Source: Puccinia triticina (lineage: Eukaryota; Basidiomycota; Pucciniomycetes; Pucciniales; Pucciniaceae). From it: a stretch of 64,000 nucleotides of DNA. Positions 1-10,749 of this stretch are shown here, piece by piece. Positions within the stretch are counted from its first letter, which is position 1, and every line of letters starts with the position of its first letter. The stretch covers positions 1,984,001 through 2,048,000 of the forward strand of contig NC_070563.1 in assembly GCF_026914185.1 (NCBI RefSeq), read 5' to 3'. Below the pieces are notes generated by a model. It was given only the letters and a program-made list of their open reading frames with translations, was not told where the DNA came from and searched no databases. A program made the position numbers and the translations under genes.

Positions 1-6
1 ATGATT

Positions 7-402
7 TCAGGAATTCTGTCCAGATTGTCGCTCCAGAGCCTCCATAGAGATGAGACTTGCCGATACGCTGGGTGTTTTACCAGCCCCTGGAGCATCTTTC
101 ATCAACAGCCCACCACCGTAGCCGTGGTAGCCGTAGCCGTAGCCGTAGAGAGAGCCAGCACCAAAGGCCAGTCCGCTGTAGCCATATAAGCTGCTCAAGC
201 TGAGGGTGTACAAGCCAAACGGGTCAAATCCATATGAACCAAAGCCACCATATCCCCCGCAGTAACCCAAGCCTAAGCCCCAGCACTTCTGGTCTGATTG
301 ACCTTTGGTGGCGGTCGTGTCTGCTTGTGGCGCAAGCGTTGGGACAGCAAGTGCCAACTGGAGGACGGCCAAGAAGCAAGCAATGTAAAAGAGGCAGTGC
401 AA
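7..402 (-). pseudogene. Gly/Tyr-rich small secreted protein, copy 1 (start codon lost)
   Basis: The frame encodes about 131 residues: a hydrophobic N-terminus that reads as a signal peptide (CLFYIACFLAVLQLALA), a short linker, then a Gly/Tyr-rich body with repeated YGYGYGYHGYGG-type runs, and a hydrophilic tail ending in QSGQNS. No enzymatic domain is visible; such proteins are usually cell-wall-associated or secreted, which is inference. The second copy (1147-4053) starts with ATG in a perfect GCCACC context, but here the same codon (400-402) reads TTG, and the frame upstream hits a TAA within a few codons without any ATG. The next in-frame Met lies deep in the Gly-rich body. So unless a non-AUG start is used, this copy makes no secreted product. 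Transcription would run toward the left window edge, head-to-head with copy 2, and a TATA-like TTTAAATA box is conserved at 533-540. Confidence 0.65.
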
Positions 403-1146
403 GGTGGCAGTGGTGGTTTAGAGTGGTGAGGATTTGTGGAGTGGTTGTGTGGTGGTTTTGGGTGTGGGTGGCTGCTGAGTGCGAGTGATGAGAGTGATGG
501 GTGAGTGGGGGGGATAGCATGACAAACGACCCTTTAAATAGCTTTCAGGAGGTGACCTGGTCAAGCTCCGCTCTCAAAGGCTGCGAAGCCATCATTGCCC
601 CAACTTCAACGATGGACTTTGGAGTAGATACTTCACCATTCTACAATTCCTGTGGCGGTGTTGCATGACCTTCCTTGTGCATCTATTCACATTCATACAA
701 ATGTGAACTTCCCTTCACACATTCGCAGCCGCCAGTTTGGCAAACCCAATTCCGGCTGGCCTCAATGCTAAAGAAGGGCTGGGCGGCCGGTGCCAAGGCG
801 GGAAGTTTGTAGGTTGGAGTAGAATTCATATGATTGTTGAACAACACAGATCACACCATTAGTTGTTGTGAATTACAGGACAGTAGGCTTGGTTGCTGGA
901 ACAGTTAGCTGCACACAGGAGAGGGATTGTCTACTCCACTGCCAGCCTTTCATAGAGCAGGAGTGCATCAGGAAGCAAAGAAGTCATGAAGCAGAGAGGA
1001 AGCCAAGAGACCGGCCAAAAGCTATTTAAACAGCCGTTTGTCATGCCATCCCCTCTCTCATCACTCGCACTCAGCAGCCACCCACACCCAAAACCACCAC
1101 ACAACCACTCCACAAATCCTCACCACTCTAAACCACCACCGCCACC
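403..1146. promoter_or_regulatory. Divergent intergenic region of the inverted gene pair
   Basis: The two arms of the inverted duplication extend past the coding parts: about 403-545 is the reverse complement of about 1015-1146, including a CA-rich 5' leader (CCACACCCAAAACC) and a TATA-like box, TATTTAAA at 1023-1030 for copy 2 and its inverse at 533-540 for copy 1. The roughly 450-bp spacer (546-1000) is unique in this window and shows no gene. Confidence 0.5.
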
Positions 1147-1559
1147 ATGCACTGCCTCTTTTACATTGCTTGCTTCTTGGCCGTCCTCCAGTTGGCACTC
1201 GCTGTCCCAACGCTTGCGCCACGAGCAGACACAACCGCCACCAACACTATGAAAAAAACTCAAGAAACTGCTGCCAGTTGACATGCAGCATACTTGAGTC
1301 AAATGCCCATTTATACAAGGCTCATACCAATGAATCCCAGGGTGGTAAACCCTGGAATTCCTGCACATTGCTCAACTGAACTCTGGTGCAGTGCACAATA
1401 CTGAGGCACACCAAGCTGAGTCTGAGCTATGTATATATATGTATATATATATATATATAACACAACCTACTCTGAGCTGAATGCTCAGCTTTATTACATA
1501 CCAGGAAGAAACCTTCCTGGTTAACAAGCCCACAGAGCTTTTATGTAGACTGGGAGGGA

Positions 1560-2365
1560 TCACTCTCAGTCAACATGATGAAAGGGTAGATGACCGGCAC
1601 AGTCCGGTCATCAAGCGGGTACACATACTCACTCGATGAATAGCACACGCCAGTCATTGAGCCGGTACACAACCCGCTCGATGACCGGCACAGTCCGGTC
1701 ACCAAGCGGGTAAACATACCCGCTCGATGGCCGGCACATGCCAATCATTGAGCGGATACATACACATACTCGCTCGATGACCGGCACACGCCAGTCATCG
1801 AGCAGGTACACATACCCGCTCGATGACCGGCACACACCGGTCATCGAGTGGGTCTAATCCCACTCGATGACCAGCAAACACCGGTCATTGAGTGGGTCTG
1901 ATCCCACTCAATGACCGGCACACACCAACCGTTCTTCGAGATGGTACACTCCATGACCGGCAGACATGTTTGCCGGTCATTGAGAGGGATAAGACCCTCT
2001 CAATGACTTGCGTGTGCCAGTCATCAAGTGAGTATGTGCCGCTCGATGACTGGCATGTGCCGTTCATCGAGCGGGTATGTGTACCCGCTCGATGGCTCGC
2101 GTTTGCCGGTCATCGAGGGGGATAAGACCCTCCCGATGACTGGCGTGTGCCGGTCATCGAGTGGGATCAGACCCACTCGATGATTGGTGTGTGCTGGTCA
2201 TCAAGTGGGATAAGACCCACTCGATGACCGGTGTGTGCCGGTCATCGAGTGGGATCAGACCCACTCAATGACCGGTGTGTGTCGGACATCGAGTGGTATT
2301 AGACCCATTCGATGACCTGAACACACCGGTCATCGAATGGGTCTAATTCCACTCGATTCCGGCGA
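1560..2365. repeat. Palindromic array, GATGACCGG/CATCGAG type
   Basis: Tandem, partly degenerate units alternate CCGGTCATCGAG and its complement CTCGATGACCGG around short spacers such as GGGTCTGATCCC, so every unit can fold on itself and on its neighbours. Reading frames through it are shadows of the repeat. A related single hairpin lies at about 49857-49960. Confidence 0.8.
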
Positions 2366-2389
2366 CTTTCAATGTATGTAGGGCCCTTG

Positions 2390-2790
2390 TCCAGGAGGGA
2401 TTCCTCTTGGACAACCGGTGTATGAAGCAGTCGTCCAGGAGGTATCCCTCCCGGGCGACTGATATATGAAGTAGTCGTCCGGGAGGGATCCTAGTCGTCC
2501 GGGAGGGATCCCTCCCGGGCAACTGGTGTATGAAGCAGTCGTCCGGGAGGAATTGCCTCCCGGACGACTGTTATGTAGGCGGCGACTGTTGTGTGTATCT
2601 GTTGTCTGGGAGGGATTCCTCCCGGACAGCTGGTGTATGAAGCGGTCATCCGGGAGGATCCCTCCCGGGCGACTGTTGTATGGGGCCGTCGTCCGGGAGG
2701 CCTCCCTCCCGGACGACTTTTGGTTGACCGGTGTGTTACACATGTTGTTGACTGGGAGGGATTCCTCCTAGTCCACGTGGTTGGGTGACG
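2390..2790. repeat. Palindromic array, GTCGTCCGGGAGG type
   Basis: Units of about 40-60 bp carry GTCGTCCGGGAGG followed by CCTCCCGGACGAC, joined by TGGTGTATGAAGCA-like linkers. It follows directly on the previous array inside the CACTA element but uses a different stem sequence. Confidence 0.8.
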
Positions 2791-2799
2791 GGTCTATGC

Positions 2800-3540
2800 G
2801 GCCTTGTCTATCGGCTGGAGGGATGCCAGCCACTTGACAAGGGTGCTGGTATGGTGTTGCAAGCCTGTCTGGGCACTCACCAAAGTTTGGCCGAAAAAAG
2901 GCCAAGTGCGCGTGGCCGGCCCTAAAGCCCGCTTGGCCGATCCTCAAACCCGCCTGGCACACTCCCAACCCCCACTTGGCATATCGCAAAGTGGGCGGGG
3001 TTTGGCACAAAGCCCCGCTGGGCCGATTTCAAGCAAGGGTGCCACGCACGCCAAACGCTGTGCCGGCCATCAAGGAGAGAAGTTTCCCTCCTCAATGGTC
3101 GGTCTACAAACCGGTCATCAAGAAGGGAAGACTCCCTTCTTGATGATCAATACAAGACTTAGTATCACCCACCACAAAGGGAGTCTTTCCTCCCTGATGA
3201 CCAGCCTACAGACCGGCCATCAAGGAGGAAAAGCTCCCTTGTTGATGTCCAATGTGCGATGTCGAGAAGGCAGAATGTTTCCCCTCCTCGAGGATATGTT
3301 TTTCTTGCCTTTTGAGGCAGAGACAATGGCCGGCGTCTGATGACCGGCGTGTTGCATGCCAGGTCACAGATCCCATTGGCCCAGAGCTTGATCTCGGCCA
3401 AGCGGGACTTGGCTGTGTGCCAAGCTCTGCCCCCCGCGCAAGCTGCCCAATCAAGCCCGCTGGGCACATACCCAACCTCCGGAGGCACTCGGCCAAGCGG
3501 GAGTTGGGTATGTGCCCAGACGCGCTTGCAACACAATATG
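2800..3540. repeat. Third palindromic repeat block of the CACTA element
   Basis: Two further stem families follow: one around GGCCAAGCGGG and GCACATACCCAAC, one around CCGGTCATCAAGGAGG and its inverse. Copies appear in both orientations, giving several nested hairpins. No coding signal seen. Confidence 0.65.
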
Positions 3541-4053
3541 TACTTATAAGGTGCTACTGCTGTGCCAGCTGAGCATCTCACAAGTACATAACTGCACAAA
3601 AAGTTAGTGTGGCTAAGCAGAGTATCAACATACTTGCTTAGCCTGAGCTAATCCATAAAAATACATGGACTAAACCTGGAATAAAGCTGGACAAACTCAG
3701 GTATGCAGCAATGTATCAGCCTGGATCTGGCATGTCAACTGACACCAATTTCTCGAGTTTTTTTCACAGTGCAAAGGTCAATCAGACCAGAAGTGCTGGG
3801 GCTTAGGCTTGGGTTACTGCGGGGGATATGGTGGCTTTGGTTCATATGGATTTGACCCGTTTGGCTTGTACACCCTTGGCTTGAGTAGCTTATATGGCTA
3901 CGGCGGACTGGCCTTTGGTGCTGGCTCTCTCTACGGCTACGGCTACGGCTACCACGGCTACGGCGGTGGGCTGTTGATGAAAGATGCTCCAGGGGCTGGT
4001 AAAACACCCAGCGTATCGGCAAGTCTCATCTCACCCTTTTGTCTTTGCTCATA

Positions 4054-5391
4054 GGATTCAGCCCACTAATTTTTCCATTGATACTTCTGGATTCTTCTGG
4101 CTTGAGCTTACCATCCTGTTAATTTGATTGGATGATTCTCCGACAATCAACGATCCACCTGGCATCCTGAATAAACCCTGTGCAGACTTTGCTTCTTTGT
4201 AAAACTTTCTACATCATAATCTGTAGCTCACTTCCTCCTTTATGCGTCAGTCCTAATATGTAATTTCTACCTTGTTGTTTCCTGTAAATTTGGTTTGCTC
4301 ATTGCAAAGATGTACTTCTTAATTTCACATCAAGTCCCAATCTTCTCTAACCAATCAAGATCCTGGGCCGGTAAGAATATTTTTTCTTCTATCCACCTGT
4401 TGTTTCATGAAGCATAAGGCAATAAGCTTGAATATTTCAACAATCTACCAAGAGCTTTGGTCAAAATCGGGACTGTTGCTTATAACCTTTGTCAATACTA
4501 TTGGGGGTCACTATGGAATTTAACAATCCTGACTTCCCTGATAACTTAACATTTATTTTTAAATAATGAGCATAATGGGAGCCACAAATGAAGATATTAT
4601 GAAGCTCCTCAGGAAGCATTCATCAGCGTCTTGAGCCCCTGGAATGTTATTGGTAAATACTATGTACTCTAATAAGACCCAAAGGTTCAAAATCTTCCTT
4701 ATTCTAATAAAAACAATGGTTTTGTTTTCAGGTTCTGTTATACTTTTGCCGCCTGTGAAGTATGTATTGGAGCTTGAATGTTGGGAGAAGGGAATATGTT
4801 CTCATCCATATAAAATGTGACGAATTGAAGTGTTTTGGACCAGGCGGAGGACGTCAATCAGGAATGGGGCTGTCCCTGGTATAAGGATATGAACCTGACA
4901 ATAAGGAACATGTTGCGTCAGCACAGGCGCGGCACGGGTATCGGTCTCCAAACTCGGTGAAGAGAGTAGACTATGTACAAGTGTGGCGCCGCAGTGACTA
5001 GGTCTAAGATAGTGAGAGATAAGGTTACGCGCGCATACAACTATGTACTAAGTTAAGTTTGCACTCTTGGCTACCGTACACTCCAACACCTGGCTGTCCA
5101 GTGTCCTCGAGGTTTCTGCGGGTGAAAGGCACGTGAAAGCTGTGGACAGGTGTGTAACCGATTGGCTGGCTGGGTCGTATGTACATTGCAGGGTCGGTCG
5201 TCACTTGTAAGCTCTGCTTCTCACCTCCAACTTGAGGTCGATCGCACAGGGTATCGTTACTGTTAGTCCTACACACACCCCTATCGAGTGGTGAGTACCT
5301 TCTAGGCAATGCTGACTGCCCTTCGCGTTTCAGAACCGACCCGGCCCGGCATCAACCATTTCATTGAAAAACTCGGCTCACAGTTGACAAG
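4054..5391. other. No gene recognised
   Basis: AT-rich sequence downstream of the split secreted-protein copy and upstream of the Ssr4-like gene. It must hold the 3' region of the former and the promoter of the latter. I see no convincing coding frame, repeat or transposon end here. Confidence 0.4.
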
Positions 5392-6371
5392 ATGAACGGC
5401 GGGGCTCAAGAGCCCCATCAAATCATTCCTCAGGATGTTGGTCGCACGTTTCTATTATTGGTCTCCCCCTGATCGGGTGGTGGACCGAAAGACATCAGAG
5501 CTGACTGTTTCGATCCTTCGAATCGGTGAACTGTCTGTAGTATCCGCCCTCTTACCCGCAATCCTTCCAAACTCAGTTGCAGTCCTCCCGGCCTCCCTCT
5601 CAGCCTCCTCCACCGGGCATTACATCATCTCAGCGCATACAGCAACATCAATTCGTCAACCCAGCCACTCTCACAAACCAACCCGCACCACCCTACCAAG
5701 TCTATCCGTCCTCCCAACCTCACCCTCACCCTCACCCTCACCCCCACCCTCATCCTCATCCTCATCCTCATCCTCATCCTCATCCTCATCCTCATCCTCA
5801 GCAATTCAGCAACTTCCAGGCCCCCGGCCAACCAAACTTCCAGTCTCATCCTGCTTCACAACAACATCCGATACCCAACTATAATCCGGCCCACGTCTAT
5901 CCTAAACCCAACACAGTGCCTCATCAACTATCCCCTAATCCACCAGGACCACCAATGGGCCGACCCCCGCAACATCACATGGCTCAGCATGTTATGAACC
6001 CGCAAGCTAATGTCAGATCTCAGCGGATGGTCCATCAGCAGCAACTAATACATCAGCAGCGTCAGGACGAGCACATGATGACCTGCGACCCCCTGGATTA
6101 CTTCATCACCCGGAACTCAGCCTTACGCCGATACACCACCAACCACGTCCACATGAACTCAGTAGTCGGCAATCATTGGACCGTCAACCAGCTACTTCGA
6201 GAAGATCACATACGGCTGGTTTCCAAAAGGAAAACGATCGATCCGTCTTCTTCCGATTCAATCCAACAGCGCAAGCAACGCCTAAGACAAAAGATCAGCG
6301 AAATCGAAAAAGATATTGCAACTTCTGAGATAACCTTTCAAGCACAGCTCGACCGTATCCAGTTATCATGA
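5392..6371 (+). CDS. Ssr4-like protein (possible SWI/SNF-RSC subunit) with His-Pro repeat
   Basis: Model: exon 1 at 5392-5460 (ATG), intron 5461-5540 ending CTGTAG, exon 2 at 5541-6371; total 299 residues with phase kept. The donor GTCTCC is weak, so the first exon is less sure than the second. The N-terminal half is rich in Pro, Gln and His, including an uninterrupted run of about twelve His-Pro pairs. The C-terminal 100 residues are ordered: DPLDYFITRNSALRRYTTNH, then a Met/Trp-containing stretch, then a charged coiled-coil (QQRKQRLRQKISEIEKDI). The LTxRDIAxxRYxRNHEWM-like pattern recalls the fungal chromatin-remodelling subunit Ssr4, from memory. The usual N-terminal Ssr4 domain is not visible, so this could be a shorter homologue or another nuclear protein. 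The coding frame of exon 2 is reliable; the name is tentative. Confidence 0.55.
5717..5802 (+). repeat. CCTCAC/CCTCAT microsatellite inside a coding exon
   Basis: Hexamer-like repeats, CCTCAC then CCTCAT. Read in the gene frame they give (Pro-His)n; in the next frame they give a serine run. Unit-number changes of 6 bp would add or remove His-Pro pairs without shifting the frame. Confidence 0.85.
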
Positions 6372-6664
6372 ACAACCGTGGTCGATTTCGCCTGCATTAC
6401 GGTTTAAAACTGACACCCCTACAGTTCGGGTTGCTTGGTTACATAGTCTTCCAATTAGTATTTTATAATACATCGCTCGATCCAACTGTCTTTGTATAAA
6501 TTGAAACATATCTCGATGTAATAGGTGAAATGCAAGTAAATATAGCTGTAGTGTTCTTCCTTCCCTTTCTGAATTTCCATACCTGTTTAACTTCATTTTC
6601 CAGTTTTCTCTGCTCACTGGCAAGTCGCTTATGTTTGTTGTAAAGTCTACGTACCTTGCGCAAA

Positions 6665-7255
6665 ATGCTGGTGAGAAAGGAATCCCAGGTCTGGCTTCTC
6701 TCCGTCCGCCTACAGCTGGGGGGCACATATGTACATAGATATGAATGTACCCGACGCGTGTTCACCCACAGAGTGCTATCGAGTGTGTCATGCGAGATAC
6801 GCCTATGTATGAGAGTTTAACCAAGACTGGTCTGAGGTTGCGGAAGAATCTAAACCGGCTGGATCTACTGCCTGACTGTCGGGCCAACAAGTTACAAGTC
6901 GAAGCTCTTTCTTTCTGGCTGGTGCACCAGCTGTCCAGGTGAAGGTTAGCCGTGGCGAGTTGCTAGCAGCTTATCCATTTATGGCTCAGCTCTGGCCAAA
7001 CTATGTATGCCTGTTTTGACCAATCTGCTTACATGGGCTCGGACCGCCCGCTTGGACCAGCGGTCTCCTGCACCACTCCCCTTCATGGCCGGCGGTGAGC
7101 TCCTGTCCCCCAGTTCAGAGGTTGTTAGTCCGTCCCTGCATCAACTTGACGCCAGAACCCACATCGGACTGGACAAAGAATTAATTTCAAGCTACAGCTG
7201 GTTTACCTTGCCTCAGTCTAAGCAGGCTCTAAATATTTTTCAGTCACTCCTTTGA
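6665..7255 (+). CDS. Hypothetical protein, exon structure uncertain
   Basis: The best-supported part is exon 6772-6938, encoding SAIECVMRDTPMYESLTKTG and on to SFWLVHQLS, amphipathic and without known motif. A possible tiny first exon is ATG CTG at 6665-6670 with a good GTGAGA donor and an acceptor at 6771. After the GTGAAG donor at 6939 two acceptors keep phase. One at 6969 gives a very short 31-nt intron and a hydrophobic continuation (YGSALAKLCMPVLTNLLTWA) ending at 7255; one near 6991 gives a Cys-containing tail. The long open end to 7255 favours the first. I do not recognise the family. It lies 300 bp after the Ssr4-like stop, so it could also be part of a longer transcript. Low confidence in start and splicing. 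Confidence 0.35.
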
Positions 7256-7419
7256 CTCTTTTTCATATATTCCACATTAACATCTCATTTATCTACCCTG
7301 CGAGCCTGGGTGTTCTTTCCAGACTTTCAAGCGGTCGCCTACTCTCCAATCACCACCAGGAGTATTCCACAAGTTTATACGCCCTGCTGGATCGTCCTTG
7401 AAGATATATTTACAATCGA

Positions 7420-8875
7420 ATGGCCTCGCCCCAAGCCGCGAGTCCAGCGGCTACTGCCGGTGCTAAGGTATCAACGTTAGTTGCCCATGAAGATTTCCCT
7501 AAGCTCTCGTATCAGGCTGTACACCAGGTGCTGACGTGTTGAGCTTCATGCCGACAGGCCTACCAAACCTGCTGCCCCCGACGCAGTATCACCTATCAGT
7601 AATCCCCAGCCCTCCTCCGCACCTACCCCTAGTAGTCCTCAAGCTAGCATAGCACCAGTCACAAGCAGTCTGCCAATTACGGATTCGCCCATCCAACATA
7701 CATCGATATCTCAGGCAGCAAAAAGTATCCCCACAAGCGTTGCGTCACCCATTGCCGTCCAATCTGCCTCGGTAAACTCTACCAGCCATCCAAAGTCGAT
7801 TACAGGGACGTCTGCCAAGTCCCCGGTAGCTCCACCGAATGCCGATACCTCCTCTTCCTCAGATGCGTCCTCTGACAACAATCCGCCTGGATCCAGTAAC
7901 AGTATGGCGGGGCCAGTGGTCGGCTCAATCTTTGCCGTCTTGGTCGTCATCGTCGCTGTCGTCGCCGGCGTTTGGTATCTGCAGCGTCGACGGGAGAAAT
8001 CACGGATGCGCCAGGAAGCCAAACGGATGCGCAGCTCAAACTTCGGTCTCTACGAACCAGGCGAGTTGATCCATGAAAAACGGGCAAGCATCGAGGCCAC
8101 ACTAGAGGCGGATCTTGCCCGGCTGCGGAACTTGGACGTCAACATCCCTATCATCGTTGATGATTATGATGCCAAAGGTCCACAGCCGCCAACCACCGAG
8201 TTATCCCAACCATTCCCTTCCTTGCTTATCGCCCGCAAGCCGAGCTGCCGCGTCAAGAATTCTTTCGAGGTCGGCTCCTTAGGCGCCGCTGGACACCACT
8301 TTGTTCCAGAATCAAGTGCCAATGCACCGGGCTACAGTCAGTCTGAACGAGCCGAGGAGTATGATGCATATCAATCCCCAACAAAGGCAACTGGATTATA
8401 TTATAATTTACCCGCAAGTGCACTGTCAGTAAAAACCCCAGCCGATGCCAAACCGGTCTTCCAAATAGAAGACCCAGCTCATCATCCTCCGGCTTTTTTC
8501 GCACCAGAGCCGAAAAGCGATGATGCACAGAGATCTGATTCTATAAACGACTTCCAACGATGGTGTCATAACCAAGGACATATTGAGCCATCCTCATTCG
8601 ATCAAAACAGTTGGCCTCAATCCCCTTCGATCGATTCTAGTAACCGCGAAATCTCCCCTCTATCTATGGCCGTCCAGAACTCGTTCTCTATGCCCAACCT
8701 TCCTCCGCTGCCCCCCCTTCCTGAACACCTTCTCATGAACCCTTCCCCTTCCAACAACCCTCTCGAATTCACCATCCACAATGTCGATGTTGATTCCAAT
8801 CGGAAACCAATCACTTTATCCGTAGATCCCTCCCGAGCTTCAAACTACCCACCACACTCTGATAAACTTGTTTAA
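7420..8875 (+). CDS. Single-pass membrane protein with Ser/Thr/Pro-rich ectodomain
   Basis: Model: exon 1 at 7420-7475 (ATG GCC TCG), intron 7476-7557 (GTTAGT...CGACAG), exon 2 at 7558-8875; 457 residues in phase. Residues 1-135 are almost only Ser, Thr, Pro and Ala, as in O-glycosylated wall-sensor stalks. Residues about 137-160 form one strong transmembrane segment (VVGSIFAVLVVIVAVVAGVW), followed at once by a basic stop-transfer cluster (QRRREKSRMRQEAKR). The cytoplasmic part of about 290 residues is polar, with acidic patches and a proline-rich stretch (LPPLPPLPEHLL) that could bind SH3-like domains. This layout resembles fungal Mid2/WSC-type surface sensors, but no signal peptide or WSC/cysteine domain is visible at the modelled start, so an upstream exon may be missing. 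Function is not assigned. Confidence 0.7.
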
Positions 8876-10200
8876 ATTTTTCACGCTAGTCATATTAGTA
8901 CCCCCTACTTTGTTCCCTATACCGATCTGCTGCTGCTGTTTCCATATCCCCATTTTTGCTGCTGTCTTCATTTCCATGTAGGATGATTTTCAAGACCAAT
9001 TTAATGATCACCATTTTCACGATGTCATTCGTTGTTTTTCCTTTGTTCCTGCCTCAGCCGCAAAATTATCTCTATGTTCATTCCATGCTGTTTTTTGACT
9101 TGATGTTTGTCGAAGAATCCTCTGATGGATTGCCTTTTTGGGGTTCTCATGTTTTCTCCTTCTTTTTTATATTGAAGCTACTGCTATCACGTAATTAAAC
9201 TTGGTAAATAAATTTAGAAAACAAATGACTGGATTAGGGAGCTGTACACGACCCGTGCAAAACAAAACCTGTCTTTCAGAGCTCTTTCTCTAGAAATACA
9301 ACTTTGCACTTTACCCAGGCAAATTGAGGGCTTTCCGTCGCCTCAATGGCTTGATCCAGAAGGACACTTTGGAACTTGCTGGTGAAAACTGTAAAAGTCC
9401 CTTGCGGCTATTGGCCGATGGCTTGCCGGAGGGACTATGCAGATGGAATGGACAGATGTTATACAACTTAAGCCCCCGTGGAGTTTCACAAAAGCTACAT
9501 GTCACAAGATTAAATAATCCTGAAGTATTTAGTTTAGGCGCTCCTGCCCAAGTTGGTACACAGCGGGGCAGATGAATAAAAGTTCACCGTCCAGACGGCG
9601 CCCCCGCAGTACAGGCGCCAAGGAGTGCGCCACGATGACCCCCAGTCACGCTGGCGCCCTTCCTGTCGTACACGCCCTTAGAAATGCGTTGGGGGGGCGT
9701 GTCGGCCGTGCGGGGCCGCGGGGACGCCCTGAGGGGTGTCAACTTGACGTCGACTTTGTCCCGCGGTGTAGAGAACCCAGCCCCTTTCTTCTCTCTATCG
9801 ACTAAGCTAAGTTCCTAACTTCCTTCTCCATTTCCTCAGTTTCTCTTATCCCTTCTAGTTGTATTTACTGAGAGAACACGGCCCCTTAAGCTTCTCTCTG
9901 TTGACTAGTCTGTCCCCGGTGCAAAGCCTACAGATCCGTGAACTAGAACTGTCAAAAGGCCTCCTGCCTCGCCCTCGCGTGCCCCACCGATGCCGACCAG
10001 TGAAGGACTCGACTGAGTCCTCACAAGTCAAGTGCCTCATGAGAAGAGACGATGGAGGGGCGCCGTTGCGGAGGGGTCCCCCACCTGCAGAGAACCGCAG
10101 CCGTGAGACTGTGACCTAGGCCACAGCAAAAATGGGAAACTAGTTGCGCACTATGGGCCGGGGCCGGGACCGGAACAGCAGAAACATACTGTACCTATTA
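8876..10200. other. No gene recognised
   Basis: Sequence after the membrane-protein gene. The first 300 bp are T-rich and probably its 3' region; about 9560-10100 is GC-rich with short open frames that lack any recognisable motif. No transposon ends seen before 10201. Confidence 0.35.
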
Positions 10201-10447
10201 GGGGGGTTCACGTTAGCCTGATTTTGGCTGCTGGTCACGGATGGTTTCAAATCTCATGCACCCTTCCTGCATAAACTTAAAAAAAATACTGCATAAGCAT
10301 TCCCTTCAGCAAGGCCTTTACAGGGGAGGTCTCGCTGAGAACTCTATTTATTTTCTAGAATATCCTTGCATAGACCTGCATGAGCAGCCATCAATTTTTA
10401 ACAAGGTTTTTTGACTGATTTCAAAATCAGCCTAACGTGAACCCCCC
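10201..10447. mobile_element. MITE with GGGGGGTTCACG termini, TA target duplication
   Basis: Left end GGGGGGTTCACGTTAGCCTG and right end its near-perfect inverse (TAACGTGAACCCCCC), flanked by TA on both sides. 247 bp, no coding capacity. TA duplication and size suggest a Tc1/mariner-type MITE. A second element with the same first 11 bases but a different interior lies at 32992-33192. Confidence 0.8.
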
Positions 10448-10749
10448 TATTTTATAATTGTCAACCTGGCCACCGGTTTTCCCGTTCTGCTGCTCAAAGC
10501 TCAGCGTTGGGAAGAGCTCCCTGCTGTGTTTTGGATGCTGACAAAAAGCAAAATCTTGCTATAAAAAGTACTTTATTTATGTAGCTGCACATATCAATTA
10601 CAAACTCTGTATCTGGGTTTGGGGGTGTAAATATTTGTCCAAAGATATGCATCTCGCTGGATATGTAGCTCACATCGTTCAAAAAGACAAGTCAGACACA
10701 GTGAATTTCACTCCGAAGCCCAATCCAAATCAGAGCCTCCTCACTTTGG

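Larger units (their letters stand above)
1245..3771. mobile_element. 2.5-kb non-autonomous CACTA (EnSpm-type) element
   Basis: The left end reads CACTATGAAAAAAACTCAAG and the right end, reversed, CACTGTGAAAAAAACTCGAG; the similarity goes on for about 40 bp. A 3-bp target duplication CAA lies at 1242-1244 and 3772-3774, and the target is known exactly because copy 1 of the host gene is the empty site. CACTA-type termini with a 3-bp duplication define the superfamily. No transposase reading frame is visible. The interior is nearly all palindromic repeat arrays (1560-3540). Short relatives with the same terminal motif are at 16322-16568 and 35682-35928. Confidence 0.85.
1147..4053 (+). pseudogene. 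Gly/Tyr-rich small secreted protein, copy 2, split by a CACTA element
   Basis: The 5' part (1147-1244) has ATG in a GCCACCATG context and encodes the same signal peptide and linker as copy 1, reaching the codons for ADTTAT. The frame then runs into a transposon and stops after a few foreign codons (stop near 1278-1280), giving a predicted 44-residue truncated peptide. The rest of the body resumes in phase at 3775 (KGQSDQKCWGLG) after the duplicated target CAA. Taking out 1245-3774 restores exactly the copy 1 reading frame. The 3' end departs from copy 1 near position 4034: after SASLIS it reads PFCLCS and a stop, where copy 1 continues with MEALERQ. Either the inverted duplication ends there or the tail has been replaced. 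Confidence 0.75.

Noticed and set aside
1629..3599. Several frames of 60-180 codons with Arg/Ser/Cys-rich products
   Set aside because: All fall in the palindromic arrays of the CACTA element and appear in both strands.
4034..4065. Intron at the 3' end of secreted-protein copy 2 (GTCTCATC...CATAG)
   Set aside because: The same 5' bases are coding in copy 1 and the donor is poor; a duplication breakpoint is as likely.
6366..6765. Minus-strand frames with a coiled-coil look (RRLYNKHKRLASEQRKLE)
   Set aside because: They overlap the 3' end of the Ssr4-like gene and the start of the next plus-strand gene, and show no start context or motif.
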